DNA of 64,000 nucleotides, taken from Peptoniphilus harei (lineage in GTDB: Bacteria; Bacillota; Clostridia; Tissierellales; Peptoniphilaceae). The notes beneath the pieces were generated by a model. That model ran no database searches, was not told the origin of the DNA, and saw only the letters and a program-made list of their open reading frames with translations. A program made the translations under genes and the position numbers. The stretch is from NCBI RefSeq assembly GCF_900454685.1, contig NZ_UATM01000032.1:434001-498000 (forward strand), in the 5' to 3' direction. Below, piece by piece: positions 24,494 to 34,476 of this stretch (positions within the stretch are counted from its first letter, which is position 1; each line of letters begins with the position of its first letter).

Positions 24494-25631
24494 TTCTATA
24501 CCTTCTTATTTTTATTCTCGTGTAAAGACTTCCATCCCTGTCCTTATAAGAGATTTCCCCTTCCTTAGAGGTCACAAGGACCTTCAAAAGAAGGACACCC
24601 CTCTTTGAGTCTTCAATATTCTTGAAGTCTTCCTCTCTCATGCCGTCACTTTCAACTTCCATAATAATAAAGTCCTCATCTTCATAGAGCCTATAAAAAA
24701 TATAGGTGGCCTCGGAATGCTTGTAGATGTTGTTGACAAGCTCCTTAGTAATAGTTGATATAAGCCTAACTTCTTCCTTGCTCGCATTTCCTCTTAGGGT
24801 CTCAGAAATTTTTTCATCTATCCTAGTTTTCTTTTCTGGATAGAGACTGGCAAGATTTTCAAAAACTCCCTGAATGTTTTCTTCTATGCCAAAGTCTTCA
24901 AAGAGCCTAGTTTGATAGAACTTCATAATTTCCCTAAGCCTTCCATTTAAATTTGTAAGGATGTTCCCTGCCAGGTCCACCCTTGGGTCCCTCAGGCTCA
25001 AATAGTTTTTGGCTGCAAAAATATCTTGGAGGACTTCATCGTGGATGAGCCTTGCAAAGTTCTCACGCTCTTCGCCAAGATAGTCAGACATATAAAAAAG
25101 TTTAAATACTTCTTCATAAACATCTTCCCTGTCCTTGAGGAAGAGAAAAAACAATAGACAGTAAGCAAAGAATATTATTTGATAGAAAATATGAATCACA
25201 GGGCCATCAAGGTCAAGGAGATAAATTATCCCTGTGAAAACAAATAGGAGGACAAGGACAGCCACCTGGGTCATCTTCCTTGAAACTGGAAGGATACTAA
25301 TGTGCCTAGCCCTATCAGGTTTTAGGTTTTTCTTGATGTAGACCAAACTTGTTACAAGTCCAAGGCCCATAAAAATTATTGGACTTAAATTTTTATTTAG
25401 GGCCAAGGTAAAAAAGATAAAGGAAAAAAAGATAAAGACTCCATGACTTTTTTTGTCTTCACTCTTACTTATTTCTGTGTGAATAAAGCCGTAGATAATT
25501 CCTATTATTAAAAAGCTCATTAGGTTCATGAGGGCTTGGTTTTCTATTAGGTCCCCCACTTTATAGAGCCAGGCCCAATAAAAGATTAGGGCCACTTGGC
25601 AAATTATGATTTTTAAAACTCTCTTCCCCAT
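24471..25631 (-). CDS. Sensor histidine kinase (NarX/DesK type)
   Basis: A 386-residue kinase with about six N-terminal membrane segments (up to residue ~165). The dimerisation motif FARLIHDEVLQDIFAAKNYL carries the phospho-accepting histidine, and the HATPase region includes KELVNNIYKHSEAT. It is a DesK/NarL-type pair with the downstream response regulator. The ATG at 25631 overlaps the upstream permease stop (TGATG). The signal is unknown; the link with an ABC exporter suggests a membrane or antimicrobial-stress cue. Confidence 0.9.
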   Translation of the reverse strand: MGKRVLKIIICQVALIFYWAWLYKVGDLIENQALMNLMSFLIIGIIYGFIHTEISKSEDKKSHGVFIFFSFIFFTLALNKNLSPIIFMGLGLVTSLVYIKKNLKPDRARHISILPVSRKMTQVAVLVLLFVFTGIIYLLDLDGPVIHIFYQIIFFAYCLLFFLFLKDREDVYEEVFKLFYMSDYLGEERENFARLIHDEVLQDIFAAKNYLSLRDPRVDLAGNILTNLNGRLREIMKFYQTRLFEDFGIEENIQGVFENLASLYPEKKTRIDEKISETLRGNASKEEVRLISTITKELVNNIYKHSEATYIFYRLYEDEDFIIMEVESDGMREEDFKNIEDSKRGVLLLKVLVTSKEGEISYKDRDGSLYTRIKIRRYRNENSFIR

Positions 25632-26264
25632 CAAAAGTAGGTCACCCCAATCCTCTCCTTGTTTGTCCTAAGGACCATAAAAATATTTATAACAATTAAA
25701 ATTAAAAACTTGCTTATCAAGTACAATTCTATCACAGAAGTGAAAATATAAATATTAGTTGAGATCACCAAGATAAGGACTCCCAGGAGAATTATCTTGT
25801 TTTGAATCCCCGTCATCTTATTCATATTTTCTGTGTTTAAAATTTTTAAAATTAAAAAATTTGTGTAAAGGCCTGCCGTAAGTAAGAAGTTAAAAATTTC
25901 TAGGACTCCAATTTTTGTCTTGAAGGCAAAAAATATTAGGGATGGCAAGAGGGTAATTAGGCTGGCTAGGTAGATGGCTCCAAAATATTTTATAACTAAG
26001 AATTTTATTCCAACCCCATTGGCAAGGAAAAACTCGATTTTCTTCCTTATCTTGTCCTCTTGGAGGCTTCCCTTGGAAAATTCTATGGCGAAAATCAAAA
26101 AGATAAGGGCAAGTCCTTCTGTCCCCATAAATCTTGATAGGCTTGTATCCTTTTCAAGAGAAAGGCTTGAAAGGTAGGTGAAGGCGAGAGCAAAAAAAAC
26201 TCATTAAGAGGGCATTCTTGTCCAAGATTTTCTTTAGGTCAAGACCAATTAATTTTAAGACCAA
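25631..26264 (-). pseudogene. ABC-2-type permease B, frameshifted in an eight-T tract
   Basis: The reading frame starts at a TTG (26264) ten bases after GGAGG, inside the end of permease A, and reads LKLIGLDLKKILDKNALLMS. At the run of eight T (A run at 26202-26209 on the plus strand) the frame breaks, and homologous sequence resumes one base off as FFALAFTYLSSLSLEKD up to the intact 165-codon rest. With seven T it would be one 210-residue membrane protein. The total is one base over a multiple of three. Either sequence error, decay or phase variation. Confidence 0.7.
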
Positions 26265-26955
26265 ACTGAGCTCACCTCCATGACTTTTTCATTGTCCATC
26301 ATCTTAATTTGATACAATGAATAAAGACCCAAGCCAATTCCAAGAATTATATTTACAAGAATTAAAAAGATATTTAAGTCCAAGTTTATAGAGCCTAGGA
26401 ATTTTAAAATACTCCCAGAAAAATTTCCAAAGAGATAAATTCCAAGACTTGTGCTAAAGAAAACTATATTTTTGAAAAACTTAAAATTCTTCCTATACAT
26501 TGCCATGACGTTAAGGGTCAAAATCAAAAAATAATGAAGGCTAATGCATGAAAGGTAGAGAGCCACAAATGACTTACCCAAGTTACAAATTACATAAGTT
26601 CCAAAAAAAATTATAAAGGAAGGAAGAGGTGAAATCCTCCAGTTTTCTATGGAGTAAACCTTGATGATTTCTCTCACGTCAAGTCCAGTCCCTAATAAAA
26701 ACTCCAGCCTTCCACTTAGCTTGTCCTTGAGACTTAAGTTTACAAGGATAGTATTGGACCCAATTATCCCAAAACCAAGTATAAGGCATAGGTCATGAGG
26801 ATGATAAAATCTTCTTCTTTGTCCGCAAAAAGAAATTTGTATAGACCGAGAAGGTAGGCAAAGGTGATTACAAGAAATAAAACTGTGTTGATGATAACTT
26901 CCTTGTCCCTAAATATTAGGTATCTAGCAGCCTTGTTTAGATCCTTGTCCTTCAT
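26255..26955 (-). pseudogene. ABC-2-type permease A, single-base frameshift
   Basis: The gene starts at 26955, overlapping the ATPase stop, and reads MKDKDLNKAARYLIF to YALYLVLG then stops at 26764. One base off, the sequence continues without a break: GIIGSNTILVNLSLKDKL, then EWRISPLP-like and on to 26255. Adding one T to the TTTT at about 26768-26771 restores a 233-residue hydrophobic protein, and the total is one base short of a multiple of three. It is an integral membrane subunit of the neighbouring ABC ATPase. Confidence 0.75.
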
Positions 26956-27611
26956 TTTGACCCCTCCTCTATAAATAAGTCCTCAAGATTTTCTCCAAGC
27001 TTGGAAACTTCTTTTGTAAATAAAATTTTTCCATCCTTGATCATAGTCACAAGGTCGGCAACCTTTTCAATCTCTGACAAGTCGTGAGATGTGATGACAA
27101 TAGTCTTGCCTTGGTCCTTTAAAATTTTTATAATCTTTCTAATTTCCACTCGAGATAGGGGGTCTACTCCCGATGTCACTTCGTCAAGGAAGATGATGTC
27201 CCTATCCATTAGGACAATGATGAGGAGGGATAGCTTCCTCTTCATCCCCTTGGAGTAAGTTGACACCTTCCTATCTAGGTCATCAGTAATTCCCAAGATA
27301 TCGGCGTAGGACTTGTAGTATTCCTTGCTAAAGTTAAAGTAAAGAGAATAAATATTAATATTTTCAAAACCAGTCTTGTCCTCGTAGAGGTAGTCATTTT
27401 CAAGTAGCATGGCATAGGTTCCCTTAACTTCCACATGACCCTTGCACTTGTAAATTCCTGTCAAGATCCTCAAGAGACTTGTCTTTCCAGACCCGTTTGG
27501 TCCCACAAGGGCGTGGACTGTTTTTTCCCTTATAGACAAAGAAAAATCACAAAAGACTTCCTTGTCCTTAAAGGATTTCTCAATATTTTCAACAAGTATT
27601 ATGTCTTTCAT
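26952..27611 (-). CDS. ABC transporter ATP-binding protein
   Basis: A 219-residue ATPase with Walker A GPNGSGKTS (about 35-43), signature YSKGMKRKLS, Walker B IIFLDEVTSGVD and H-loop VITSHDLSE. It belongs to the ABC-2 exporter group (CcmA/DrrA-like). It drives the two permeases encoded downstream, A (overlap 4 bp) and B. The operon continues to the histidine kinase and response regulator. SD AGGAGGCAA precedes the ATG. Confidence 0.92.
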   Translation of the reverse strand: MKDIILVENIEKSFKDKEVFCDFSLSIREKTVHALVGPNGSGKTSLLRILTGIYKCKGHVEVKGTYAMLLENDYLYEDKTGFENINIYSLYFNFSKEYYKSYADILGITDDLDRKVSTYSKGMKRKLSLLIIVLMDRDIIFLDEVTSGVDPLSRVEIRKIIKILKDQGKTIVITSHDLSEIEKVADLVTMIKDGKILFTKEVSKLGENLEDLFIEEGSK

Positions 27612-27661
27612 ATTGCCTCCTTAGCCTGCAAGTCTCCTGTGATTTTGTTTTTCTTTTAAGC

Positions 27662-27811
27662 TTAATAATTCAAAGACTTTAAGATGCATCCCAAGACTGT
27701 CAGGATGATTCCCAAAAATTTTTTCTTATTCTTATCTCTATTCAGGATAGAACTTGCAAAAATATAAATTCCAACAAATATAATAATGTTTGATATTGTT
27801 AAGTATTTCAT
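27662..27811 (-). CDS. Small membrane protein upstream of the ABC operon
   Basis: A 49-residue frame with ATG at 27811 preceded by GGAG at 8 nt. The sequence starts MKYLTISNIIIFVGIYIFAS, a hydrophobic helix, then a basic loop (NRDKNKKK) and a second helix ending at the stop 27662. Topology is two short membrane helices. It lies 50 bp before the ATPase start on the same strand and may be cotranscribed. I do not recognise a family. Confidence 0.5.
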   Translation of the reverse strand: MKYLTISNIIIFVGIYIFASSILNRDKNKKKFLGIILTVLGCILKSLNY

Positions 27812-27949
27812 TTCTAACTCCATTCTAATTTTTTATGTGCTTTACTTCATGAGTAATAACTGCAATTTTTATTGTTTTTACATTTTGCTTTTAAAAATAT
27901 TTTATCTCAAGATCAAAAATAATTTTATAAGTTTTTGGGCAAAATAAAA

Positions 27950-27967
27950 GAGGAGACTAAGCTCCTC
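27950..27967 (-). terminator. Terminator of msrC
   Basis: GAGGAG (27950-27955) pairs with CTCCTC (27962-27967), with a U-rich tail on the minus strand. Confidence 0.7.
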
Positions 27968-27971
27968 AAAT

Positions 27972-28460
27972 TTATTTAGATAATTCTTCTTCCATGGCCT
28001 TCACAAGTTCTCTAAATTTTTCTTCTTCAAGACTTGTAAATCTGCCTAGGCTTGGTGAGTCTAAGTACAAGACTCCTATAACCTCATCTTTAACAAGGAT
28101 TGGCAAGACTAGTTCTGAATTAGATGCCGAGTCGCAGGCAACGTGGCCTGGAAAGTCGTGGACATTTTCTATCCTCATGACTTTTTTATCCTTCCAGGCT
28201 GCCACACAAACTCCTTCTTCAGAAAGTCTTGTGCAAGCAGGAAGACCTTGGAAGGGTCCCAAGACCAATTCACCTTCCTTCACAAGATAAAAGCCTGCCC
28301 AGTTTAGATTTTCCACTACATTAAAAATTATAGAAGTAATATTTGCCATCATGGCTATCATGTCGTCTTCGGTTTTTATTGTAGCCTTGCCAAAGTCCAC
28401 CATGTAGTCAAGTCTTTCTTTATTGTCCAAGTTTTCTATTCCCTTAATTTCTAAAGTCAT
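27972..28460 (-). CDS. msrC: Free methionine-(R)-sulfoxide reductase (GAF domain)
   Basis: A 162-residue GAF-fold enzyme of the fRMsr/YtsP family. All three family cysteines are present: in LPACTRLSEEGVCVAAW (two) and GHVACDSASNSELVLP (one). They bind and reduce free Met-R-sulfoxide with thioredoxin. The ending LDSPSLGRF is also typical. It follows the amidohydrolase by 6 bp on the same strand, so the two are cotranscribed. Likely role: repair of oxidised methionine. Confidence 0.93.
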   Translation of the reverse strand: MTLEIKGIENLDNKERLDYMVDFGKATIKTEDDMIAMMANITSIIFNVVENLNWAGFYLVKEGELVLGPFQGLPACTRLSEEGVCVAAWKDKKVMRIENVHDFPGHVACDSASNSELVLPILVKDEVIGVLYLDSPSLGRFTSLEEEKFRELVKAMEEELSK

Positions 28461-28466
28461 ATTTCC

Positions 28467-30092
28467 TCATCTTTTGTAAACTACATTTCCACCAACAATT
28501 GTCATCCTTGGCTTAATGTCTTTTATTTCCATTGGGTCAATTGTAAAGATGTCCTCGTCTAAGACTACAAAGTCAGCCAAGAAATCTTTTTTGATCCTTC
28601 CCTTGATGTCTTCTTGGAATTCTACATAGGCAGATTCCACTGTGTAGGCATCAATGGCCTCGTAGATGTCCACACATTCCTTAGGATAAAATCCTCCTTC
28701 AGGATTTCCCTTCTTGTCCTTACGAGTTACAGCCATGTAAATATTTGGGAAAGGATTTAGATTTTCTACTGGTGCATCAGTTCCATAGGCTACGTGGGCT
28801 CCAAGGTCCTTTAGGCTCTTGAAGGCATAGGATGTGGAGGCAAGTTCTTTGCCACACCTGTCTTCCACAACTTGCATGTCGTAGTCCAAGAAGATTGGCT
28901 GTGCCATTACGCAGATGTCATCTCTTGCTATCCTTTCAACTAATTCTCTGTCAGTGATTTGGCAGTGAACAAGAGTGTGACGGAGTTTATTTTCTCCATC
29001 AACAAAAGCATCTTCATAACACTTTATCGTGTCTTCAATGGCCTTGTCCCCAATAACGTGAGTTATAACTTGAAGATTATTCTCTAATGCAAGATTTACA
29101 TACTTTCTCATCTCTTCGTCCTTGATCCAAGGTAGTCCGTGGTTGTCTTTGTCGTCATTGTAGCCATCACGCATTAGGGCAGTCCTTGCACCAAGTGAAC
29201 CGTCCTTAAAGAGTTTTAAAGGTCCAAGCTTTAAGTAATTTGTATCATATTCCTTGTCCTTCTTAGAGTATTCTCCGTCAGTCAAATAATTTTCAAATTC
29301 TCCAAAGTCGTTAAAGCAAACTTGGTGTCTGTATCTAATTTTTTTATTTTCTTTATAAATGTTCTTTAAGAGGTCAAAGGCCACAGGTCCATTCATAAAA
29401 GTTGTTCCTACATCATTGGATTGAACTGATGTAAGTCCACAAGATACTGCGTAGTCCATAGTTTCTATTAGCATTTCACGTCTTTCTTCAAGGGTGAAGT
29501 CAGGTATTACGTCCTTGGCAAAGTTGCAGGCATTGGCTGTGTAAACTCCAGATGGGTAGCCATCATCGCCAATCAAAAATTCGCCGTCAGGATATTGTGG
29601 GCTGTCCTTTGTAAGCCCAAGAATTTCTATAACCTTTGTGTTTGATGAAACTATGTGACCGCAAACTCTCTCAAGAACTATGGGGATTTCTGTAGAAATT
29701 TTATCTAAGTCAAATCGATTTGGTATCCTCTTGTCTCCCTTGAAGAAGTCTTGGTTCCAACCAATAGCGTGGATTCCCTTTTCGCATCTCTTGGGATTTT
29801 TTTCCATGAAGATCTTGCATCTATCAATCATTTCTTGAATGGATTCAACTCCTTCGATGTCAACTTGGTTCATGCTTTCGCCAAATTGCATAAAGTGAAG
29901 GTGGGAATCGTTAAGACCAGGTATAACTGTTCTTCCTTCAAGGTCAACTTTCTCTACATCTTCTTGATCATATTTTTTTACAAGGTCTTCTGTTTTTCCA
30001 ACTTCTTTTATAAATTCCCCTTCAAGGTAGATTGCCTCTTGAAATTCATCTCTATTGACATAAACTTTTCCATTGTAAAATAATTTTTTCAT
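28467..30092 (-). CDS. Amidohydrolase-family protein (YtcJ-like)
   Basis: A 541-residue metal-dependent hydrolase of the YtcJ/imidazolonepropionase-like group. A small beta-domain (1-60) leads to PGLNDSHLHFMQFG with the HxH metal ligands, followed by a TIM barrel: TSVQSNDVGT, LGPLKLFKDGSLGARTA, ITHVIGDKAI, LVHCQIT and AYGTDAPVENLNP with the final Asp. It probably hydrolyses an amide, carbamate or cyclic substrate; the substrate is unknown. It directly follows the amino-acid permease gene (2 bp), suggesting that it processes something the permease imports. Confidence 0.9.
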   Translation of the reverse strand: MKKLFYNGKVYVNRDEFQEAIYLEGEFIKEVGKTEDLVKKYDQEDVEKVDLEGRTVIPGLNDSHLHFMQFGESMNQVDIEGVESIQEMIDRCKIFMEKNPKRCEKGIHAIGWNQDFFKGDKRIPNRFDLDKISTEIPIVLERVCGHIVSSNTKVIEILGLTKDSPQYPDGEFLIGDDGYPSGVYTANACNFAKDVIPDFTLEERREMLIETMDYAVSCGLTSVQSNDVGTTFMNGPVAFDLLKNIYKENKKIRYRHQVCFNDFGEFENYLTDGEYSKKDKEYDTNYLKLGPLKLFKDGSLGARTALMRDGYNDDKDNHGLPWIKDEEMRKYVNLALENNLQVITHVIGDKAIEDTIKCYEDAFVDGENKLRHTLVHCQITDRELVERIARDDICVMAQPIFLDYDMQVVEDRCGKELASTSYAFKSLKDLGAHVAYGTDAPVENLNPFPNIYMAVTRKDKKGNPEGGFYPKECVDIYEAIDAYTVESAYVEFQEDIKGRIKKDFLADFVVLDEDIFTIDPMEIKDIKPRMTIVGGNVVYKR

Positions 30093-30093
30093 C

Positions 30094-31491
30094 TTATCCC
30101 TCGTTTTTTTCTCTTTTTATTTTTGCATCAAAAATCATATAAGTGATTGCACCAAGGATTGGCACTATTAGTCCAGTAAGTCCTGTGATTGGGTCTTCTA
30201 TTGCACCTTGGACAACAAGTCCTGCAAAGATTAGGGCTGTAATTATAACAGACACTGGGTAGAACCAAACCTTGTAAGGTCTTTCAATCTTAGGATATTT
30301 CTTTCTTAATATTGGCACACATAAAATTGTAAGAACTGAGAAAATCATTCCTGTTATTACAGCCATGTTTGTAAGTTGGTCAAGGTTTGATGAAAGTACA
30401 AGTAGGCAAGCGAATACGCATTGTACAATCATTGGTGCTGTTGGAACCCTGTACTTTGGATGAAGTTTGGCAAAGGACTTGAAGAAGTGACCTTCAACTG
30501 CCATGGCATAGTACATCCTTGGTTGGGCAAGTATAAGTCCATTAAGAGTACCAAACATTGCAAGGATCATACCCACACTTACTATAATAAGCCCTGCATT
30601 TCCAAATACCCTCTTGGCAACTTCTGTTCCAAGGTATAGGTCTCCACCATCTATCATTGCAACAATTTCTTCATGAGGGATAACCTTCATAATAGCAAAG
30701 TTAAATAAAGTGTAAAGAACTGTAATTCCACCAATAGCAATTATAAGGGCTAGGGGCAGGTTCTTGTGAGGATCCTTAATTTCTTCTGCAACTGTGTTTA
30801 AGTTAGTCCATCCTTCGTAGGCCCAAAGAGTTGCAACAACTGCTATGGCAATCATGCCAAAGATATTTGTGTCACTTGTCCTTGAGTGTTCAAGGGCTGT
30901 TGTAAGGCTCAAGTCTGGACTAACCTTACCTACAAAGAGGGCTGCGATCATTACAATACCAATAGGAACAAGTTTTGCCACCATGGATAGGTTTTGTAAT
31001 ATTGATGAAGCCTTAACTCCAAACATATTGTAGATAGTTAAGACAATTATCAAAGTTATGGCTGCCATCTTAATTCCAAAATCAGAAATTTCAAAGAAAC
31101 TTTTGAAAACTGACATAAGGGCAATGGCAACTGCGGCAACGGAACCTGGTCCACCAACTATCCAATCAGTAAAACCAGATATAAATCCAACTATTGGGTG
31201 GTAGGCTTCGTTTAGGTAGACAATTCTTCCACCAGCCTTTGGCATGGCAGTACCAAGTTCTGCATAGCAGAGGCCACCAAATAAGGTAATAAGTCCACCA
31301 ATAATCCAACAAATAAGAGCAAGGCCAGAGTTCATATTAGTCCTTTGTAGAACATAGGAACCTAGGTAAAAGATACCTGACCCTATCATAATCCCGCCAA
31401 TAATACTTACTCCACCAAAGACTCCAATTTCTCTATTAAACTGAGTGTTCTCTGTGGTTAATTTTTCAATGTCCTTTGAATTGTTATTCAT
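30094..31491 (-). CDS. APC-family amino acid permease
   Basis: A 465-residue permease with 12 membrane segments. The opening GVFGGVSIIGGIMIGSGIFY (TM1 with the conserved GSGIF unwound helix) and LCYAELGTAMPKAGG are diagnostic of the APC superfamily (SteT/LAT-like). Substrate is unknown. It is the first gene of a cluster with the amidohydrolase and msrC; upstream lie the UPF0210/ACT pair on the same strand with 32 bp between. Confidence 0.93.
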   Translation of the reverse strand: MNNNSKDIEKLTTENTQFNREIGVFGGVSIIGGIMIGSGIFYLGSYVLQRTNMNSGLALICWIIGGLITLFGGLCYAELGTAMPKAGGRIVYLNEAYHPIVGFISGFTDWIVGGPGSVAAVAIALMSVFKSFFEISDFGIKMAAITLIIVLTIYNMFGVKASSILQNLSMVAKLVPIGIVMIAALFVGKVSPDLSLTTALEHSRTSDTNIFGMIAIAVVATLWAYEGWTNLNTVAEEIKDPHKNLPLALIIAIGGITVLYTLFNFAIMKVIPHEEIVAMIDGGDLYLGTEVAKRVFGNAGLIIVSVGMILAMFGTLNGLILAQPRMYYAMAVEGHFFKSFAKLHPKYRVPTAPMIVQCVFACLLVLSSNLDQLTNMAVITGMIFSVLTILCVPILRKKYPKIERPYKVWFYPVSVIITALIFAGLVVQGAIEDPITGLTGLIVPILGAITYMIFDAKIKREKNEG

Positions 31492-31523
31492 AGCACACCT
31501 CTTTCTTTATTTTTATTTTAATT

Positions 31524-32879
31524 TTAATTTTTAAAGCTGTGAACTGGTGCTGGTATATAGCCACCACGGTTTGCAAACCTATCAGCATTTCCTGGATGAA
31601 CTGGTACAATAGGAGCAGATCCTAGTAGGCCACCGAAAACTGCTTCGTCGCCAATACCCTTTCCAATTACAGGAACAAGTCTAGCAGCAGTAGTTTTTTG
31701 ATTTATAATTCCAATCATAGCTTCGTCAGCAATAATTGCAGCAATAGTTGTTGCCTTTGTGTCTCCTGGAATTGCAATCATGTCGAGACCAACGGAGCAT
31801 ACGCAAGTCATGGCTTCAAGCTTATCAAGACCAATGTGACCATTTCTTGCAGCTTCAATCATTCCCTCGTCTTCACTCACTGGTATGAAGGCACCAGATA
31901 GACCACCAACGTGGTCAGATGCCATGATGCCACCCTTTTTAACTGCGTCATTTAACATGGCAAGGGCTGCAGTAGTTCCATGACCACCGGCAAATTCAAC
32001 TCCAATTTCTTCTAGGATTCTTGCAACAGAATCTCCAATTGCTGGAGTTGGAGCAAGGGATAGGTCAATTGTTCCAAAAGGAACTCCAATTTTTTTGGCA
32101 ACTTCAGTGCCAATTAATTCTCCAAGTCTTGTTATCTTAAAGGCAGTCTTCTTAATAGTTTCTGAAACTACGTGGAAGCTTTCTCCCCTAACTTTTTCTA
32201 GGGCGTACTTGACAACTCCTGGGCCAGAAACTCCAACATGAAGGACTACGTCGCCCATTCCAACACCGTGGAAGGCACCTGCCATAAAGGGATTGTCCTC
32301 AACTGCGTTGGCAAATACAACAAGCTTTGCACATCCAATGGAGTCTGCCTCTTTAGTTAATTCTGCAGTTTCTACAATTTTTTCTCCCATTAGCTTAACT
32401 GCGTCCATGTTGAGACCATTTTTTGTTGTACCAACATTTACAGAAGAGCAAACTTTTTCTGTTTCAGCAAGAGCTCCTGGGATGGAATTTATTAAAATTT
32501 CATCAGCAGGAGTCATTTTTCCATGAACAAGGGCAGAATAACCACCAATGAAGTCTACACCAATTTCCTTTGCAGCAGCATCAAGAGTCCTAGCAAATTC
32601 TATGTAGTCCTTCTCATCAGTGGCACCAGCGATTAGGGCAATTGGAGTAACTGAAACCCTCTTGTTTACAATTTCTACCCCGTACTTGTGTCCAATTTCG
32701 TCGGCATATTCAACTAGGTGCTTGCCATATTTTGTGATCTTGTCGTAAATCTTCTTGCGGGCAACATCTCCGTCCTTGTCTATACAATCTAGAAGTGATA
32801 TTCCAAGAGTAACTGTTCTAATGTCTAGGTTCTCTTGGTCCAGCATTCTTACAGTTTCTAAAATTCTTTGTCTATCCAT
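31524..32879 (-). CDS. UPF0210 (PFL) family protein
   Basis: A 451-residue PFL-family protein (DUF711). Characteristic glycine-rich segments include [35 protein letters not shown] and [15 protein letters not shown]. The biochemical function is unknown, but the fold is related to glycyl radical enzymes and it is nearly always next to an ACT-domain gene, as here (10 bp downstream of it). The pair probably works together. Confidence 0.95.
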   Translation of the reverse strand: MDRQRILETVRMLDQENLDIRTVTLGISLLDCIDKDGDVARKKIYDKITKYGKHLVEYADEIGHKYGVEIVNKRVSVTPIALIAGATDEKDYIEFARTLDAAAKEIGVDFIGGYSALVHGKMTPADEILINSIPGALAETEKVCSSVNVGTTKNGLNMDAVKLMGEKIVETAELTKEADSIGCAKLVVFANAVEDNPFMAGAFHGVGMGDVVLHVGVSGPGVVKYALEKVRGESFHVVSETIKKTAFKITRLGELIGTEVAKKIGVPFGTIDLSLAPTPAIGDSVARILEEIGVEFAGGHGTTAALAMLNDAVKKGGIMASDHVGGLSGAFIPVSEDEGMIEAARNGHIGLDKLEAMTCVCSVGLDMIAIPGDTKATTIAAIIADEAMIGIINQKTTAARLVPVIGKGIGDEAVFGGLLGSAPIVPVHPGNADRFANRGGYIPAPVHSFKN

Positions 32880-32888
32880 GTCTGCTCC

Positions 32889-33158
32889 TTAAATTTGGTG
32901 CATCTTGTCGAAGATACCTTGGTGTTGAACTCTTATAGAAAGTCCAAGCTCTTCTCCAAGTTTTTCATAAGCGTCTACAATTTCTTGGAACTCAACGTTC
33001 ATCTTAGTCAAATCAACAATAACAATCATTGTGAAGTAATCATCTAAAATTGTTTGTGTAATATCAACAATGTTTAGGTCAAATTCCACCATCTTTTTTA
33101 CTACTTCATATACAATACCAATTTTGTCACTACCTACTACGGTTATAACGGCTCTCAT
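32889..33158 (-). CDS. ACT-domain protein (UPF0237)
   Basis: An 89-residue single ACT domain (MRAVITVVGSDKIGIVYEV). Such domains bind small molecules such as amino acids. It is partnered with UPF0210 and likely serves as a regulator of that protein. First gene of the pair; SD GGGGGAAATT is upstream. Divergent from the lipoprotein gene. Confidence 0.94.
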   Translation of the reverse strand: MRAVITVVGSDKIGIVYEVVKKMVEFDLNIVDITQTILDDYFTMIVIVDLTKMNVEFQEIVDAYEKLGEELGLSIRVQHQGIFDKMHQI

Positions 33159-33273
33159 AATTTCCCCCTTAAATAAAATTACAATTATTATACCATAATT
33201 TAAGGCTCTAATGCTCTATTTTCTGTTGTCATTAATTAAACTTTATTATAATATTAAATTAAAGGAGGACGAC

Positions 33274-34353
33274 ATGAAAAAATTTAAAATTATTATTCTT
33301 GCTTTGATAGGAATTTTGTTTTTATCCTCTTGTGGAGGAAATAAAAATTCTAATGGAGATAAGAATTCTGAAGAAAAAAATAAAGTCGAAGAAAGTGGAA
33401 AAACTGAGACAAGTAATAGCAATATAAAACTTTTTATTGCTAGGGAAAATGCTGGTGAGTCTGGTGAAAAATTTCCTAAATCAGAAATTATTGGCAGCTT
33501 AAGTGACAGTGACTACAAAAAAATTTTTAAGGACACAAGTTTATCTGATAAGACAATAGATAAGATCGAGGATAACTTGGGCGATGTAATAGTTTCTTCC
33601 GAATCCAGAGAAGTTAAGCTAGCAAGAGAGAGTCAAGATAATATTTTTCACAACGAAGAGTTTACAGACGACCAATCTAAAATTCTTGAGTCAAAAGAAA
33701 ATTTAAGGAACAAGGCCCTAGGACTTCTAATTTCAAATCAAGTTCAAAATATTGAAACTATGAAGAACCCTGGTGACTACCAAATTTATTGCACTCAATT
33801 AGTTAAAGACTTCTTTGAAGATGGCAAGTTAATTTTTCTTGCATCTGTAAATAATGCAAATTATTCCTATAATAATGGAATTTTTAATGAAGTATCTGGC
33901 TATACTATTCCCATGGAAATCCAATATGTTTTAGATAATGATAAAAATTTTGTCTTCGATGAAAAGATTGAAGCTATGGATGGGGCAGGCTATGGACCTT
34001 CAATTAAAAAAATGGCTAGGAATGACGATGAAATCGCTGGCAAATTAATGTTTGCTAATGAGAGAAAAGAAAATTATGATTTCATAATGGAAGAACTATT
34101 TTATCTGGCTCAGGAAAAAGGACTAAAGGACTTCAGTCACAAGCTAGAAGAAGTTCCTGGCTACGAAGAAGATGTGGTCTACATTGATAAGGGACCAAGC
34201 CATATCCCAGGCACAATAGAAATAGCCAAGAAAAAAGACTATGAAGAAGCAAAGGAGAAAATGGGAAAAGAAAACTGGCCTCATTGCGACGGAATCCTCT
34301 ACCACGAAAAAACAGGAATTGCAGTAAAGTGGACAGTTGATTATTTCGAATGA
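33274..34353 (+). CDS. Hypothetical lipoprotein
   Basis: A 359-residue exported lipoprotein: signal peptide MKKFKIIILALIGILFLSSC with the lipobox LSSC (Cys20), then a Ser/Asn/Lys/Glu-rich linker. The start at 33274 follows AAAGGAGG at 5-6 nt; an upstream frame extension has no SD. The mature domain contains no family I recognise. The last third (around IEEVPGYEEDVVYIDKGP) is Pro/Tyr-rich. It is single and followed by a large gene-free region. Confidence 0.85.
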   Translation: MKKFKIIILALIGILFLSSCGGNKNSNGDKNSEEKNKVEESGKTETSNSNIKLFIARENAGESGEKFPKSEIIGSLSDSDYKKIFKDTSLSDKTIDKIEDNLGDVIVSSESREVKLARESQDNIFHNEEFTDDQSKILESKENLRNKALGLLISNQVQNIETMKNPGDYQIYCTQLVKDFFEDGKLIFLASVNNANYSYNNGIFNEVSGYTIPMEIQYVLDNDKNFVFDEKIEAMDGAGYGPSIKKMARNDDEIAGKLMFANERKENYDFIMEELFYLAQEKGLKDFSHKLEEVPGYEEDVVYIDKGPSHIPGTIEIAKKKDYEEAKEKMGKENWPHCDGILYHEKTGIAVKWTVDYFE

Positions 34354-34476
34354 TTCAATCAATTTATCATTAAAGTTTATTTATTTTAAAGTCTTAATTA
34401 CATTTAAAGCTTATTTGAGTTCACCTAAGTTCATTTTATTTCAAACTATCAATTAACAAATGAGTTTAGGTAGAAG

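Noticed and set aside
33211..33273. Upstream extension of the lipoprotein
   Set aside because: The signal peptide and a strong SD start at 33274; the extension has neither.
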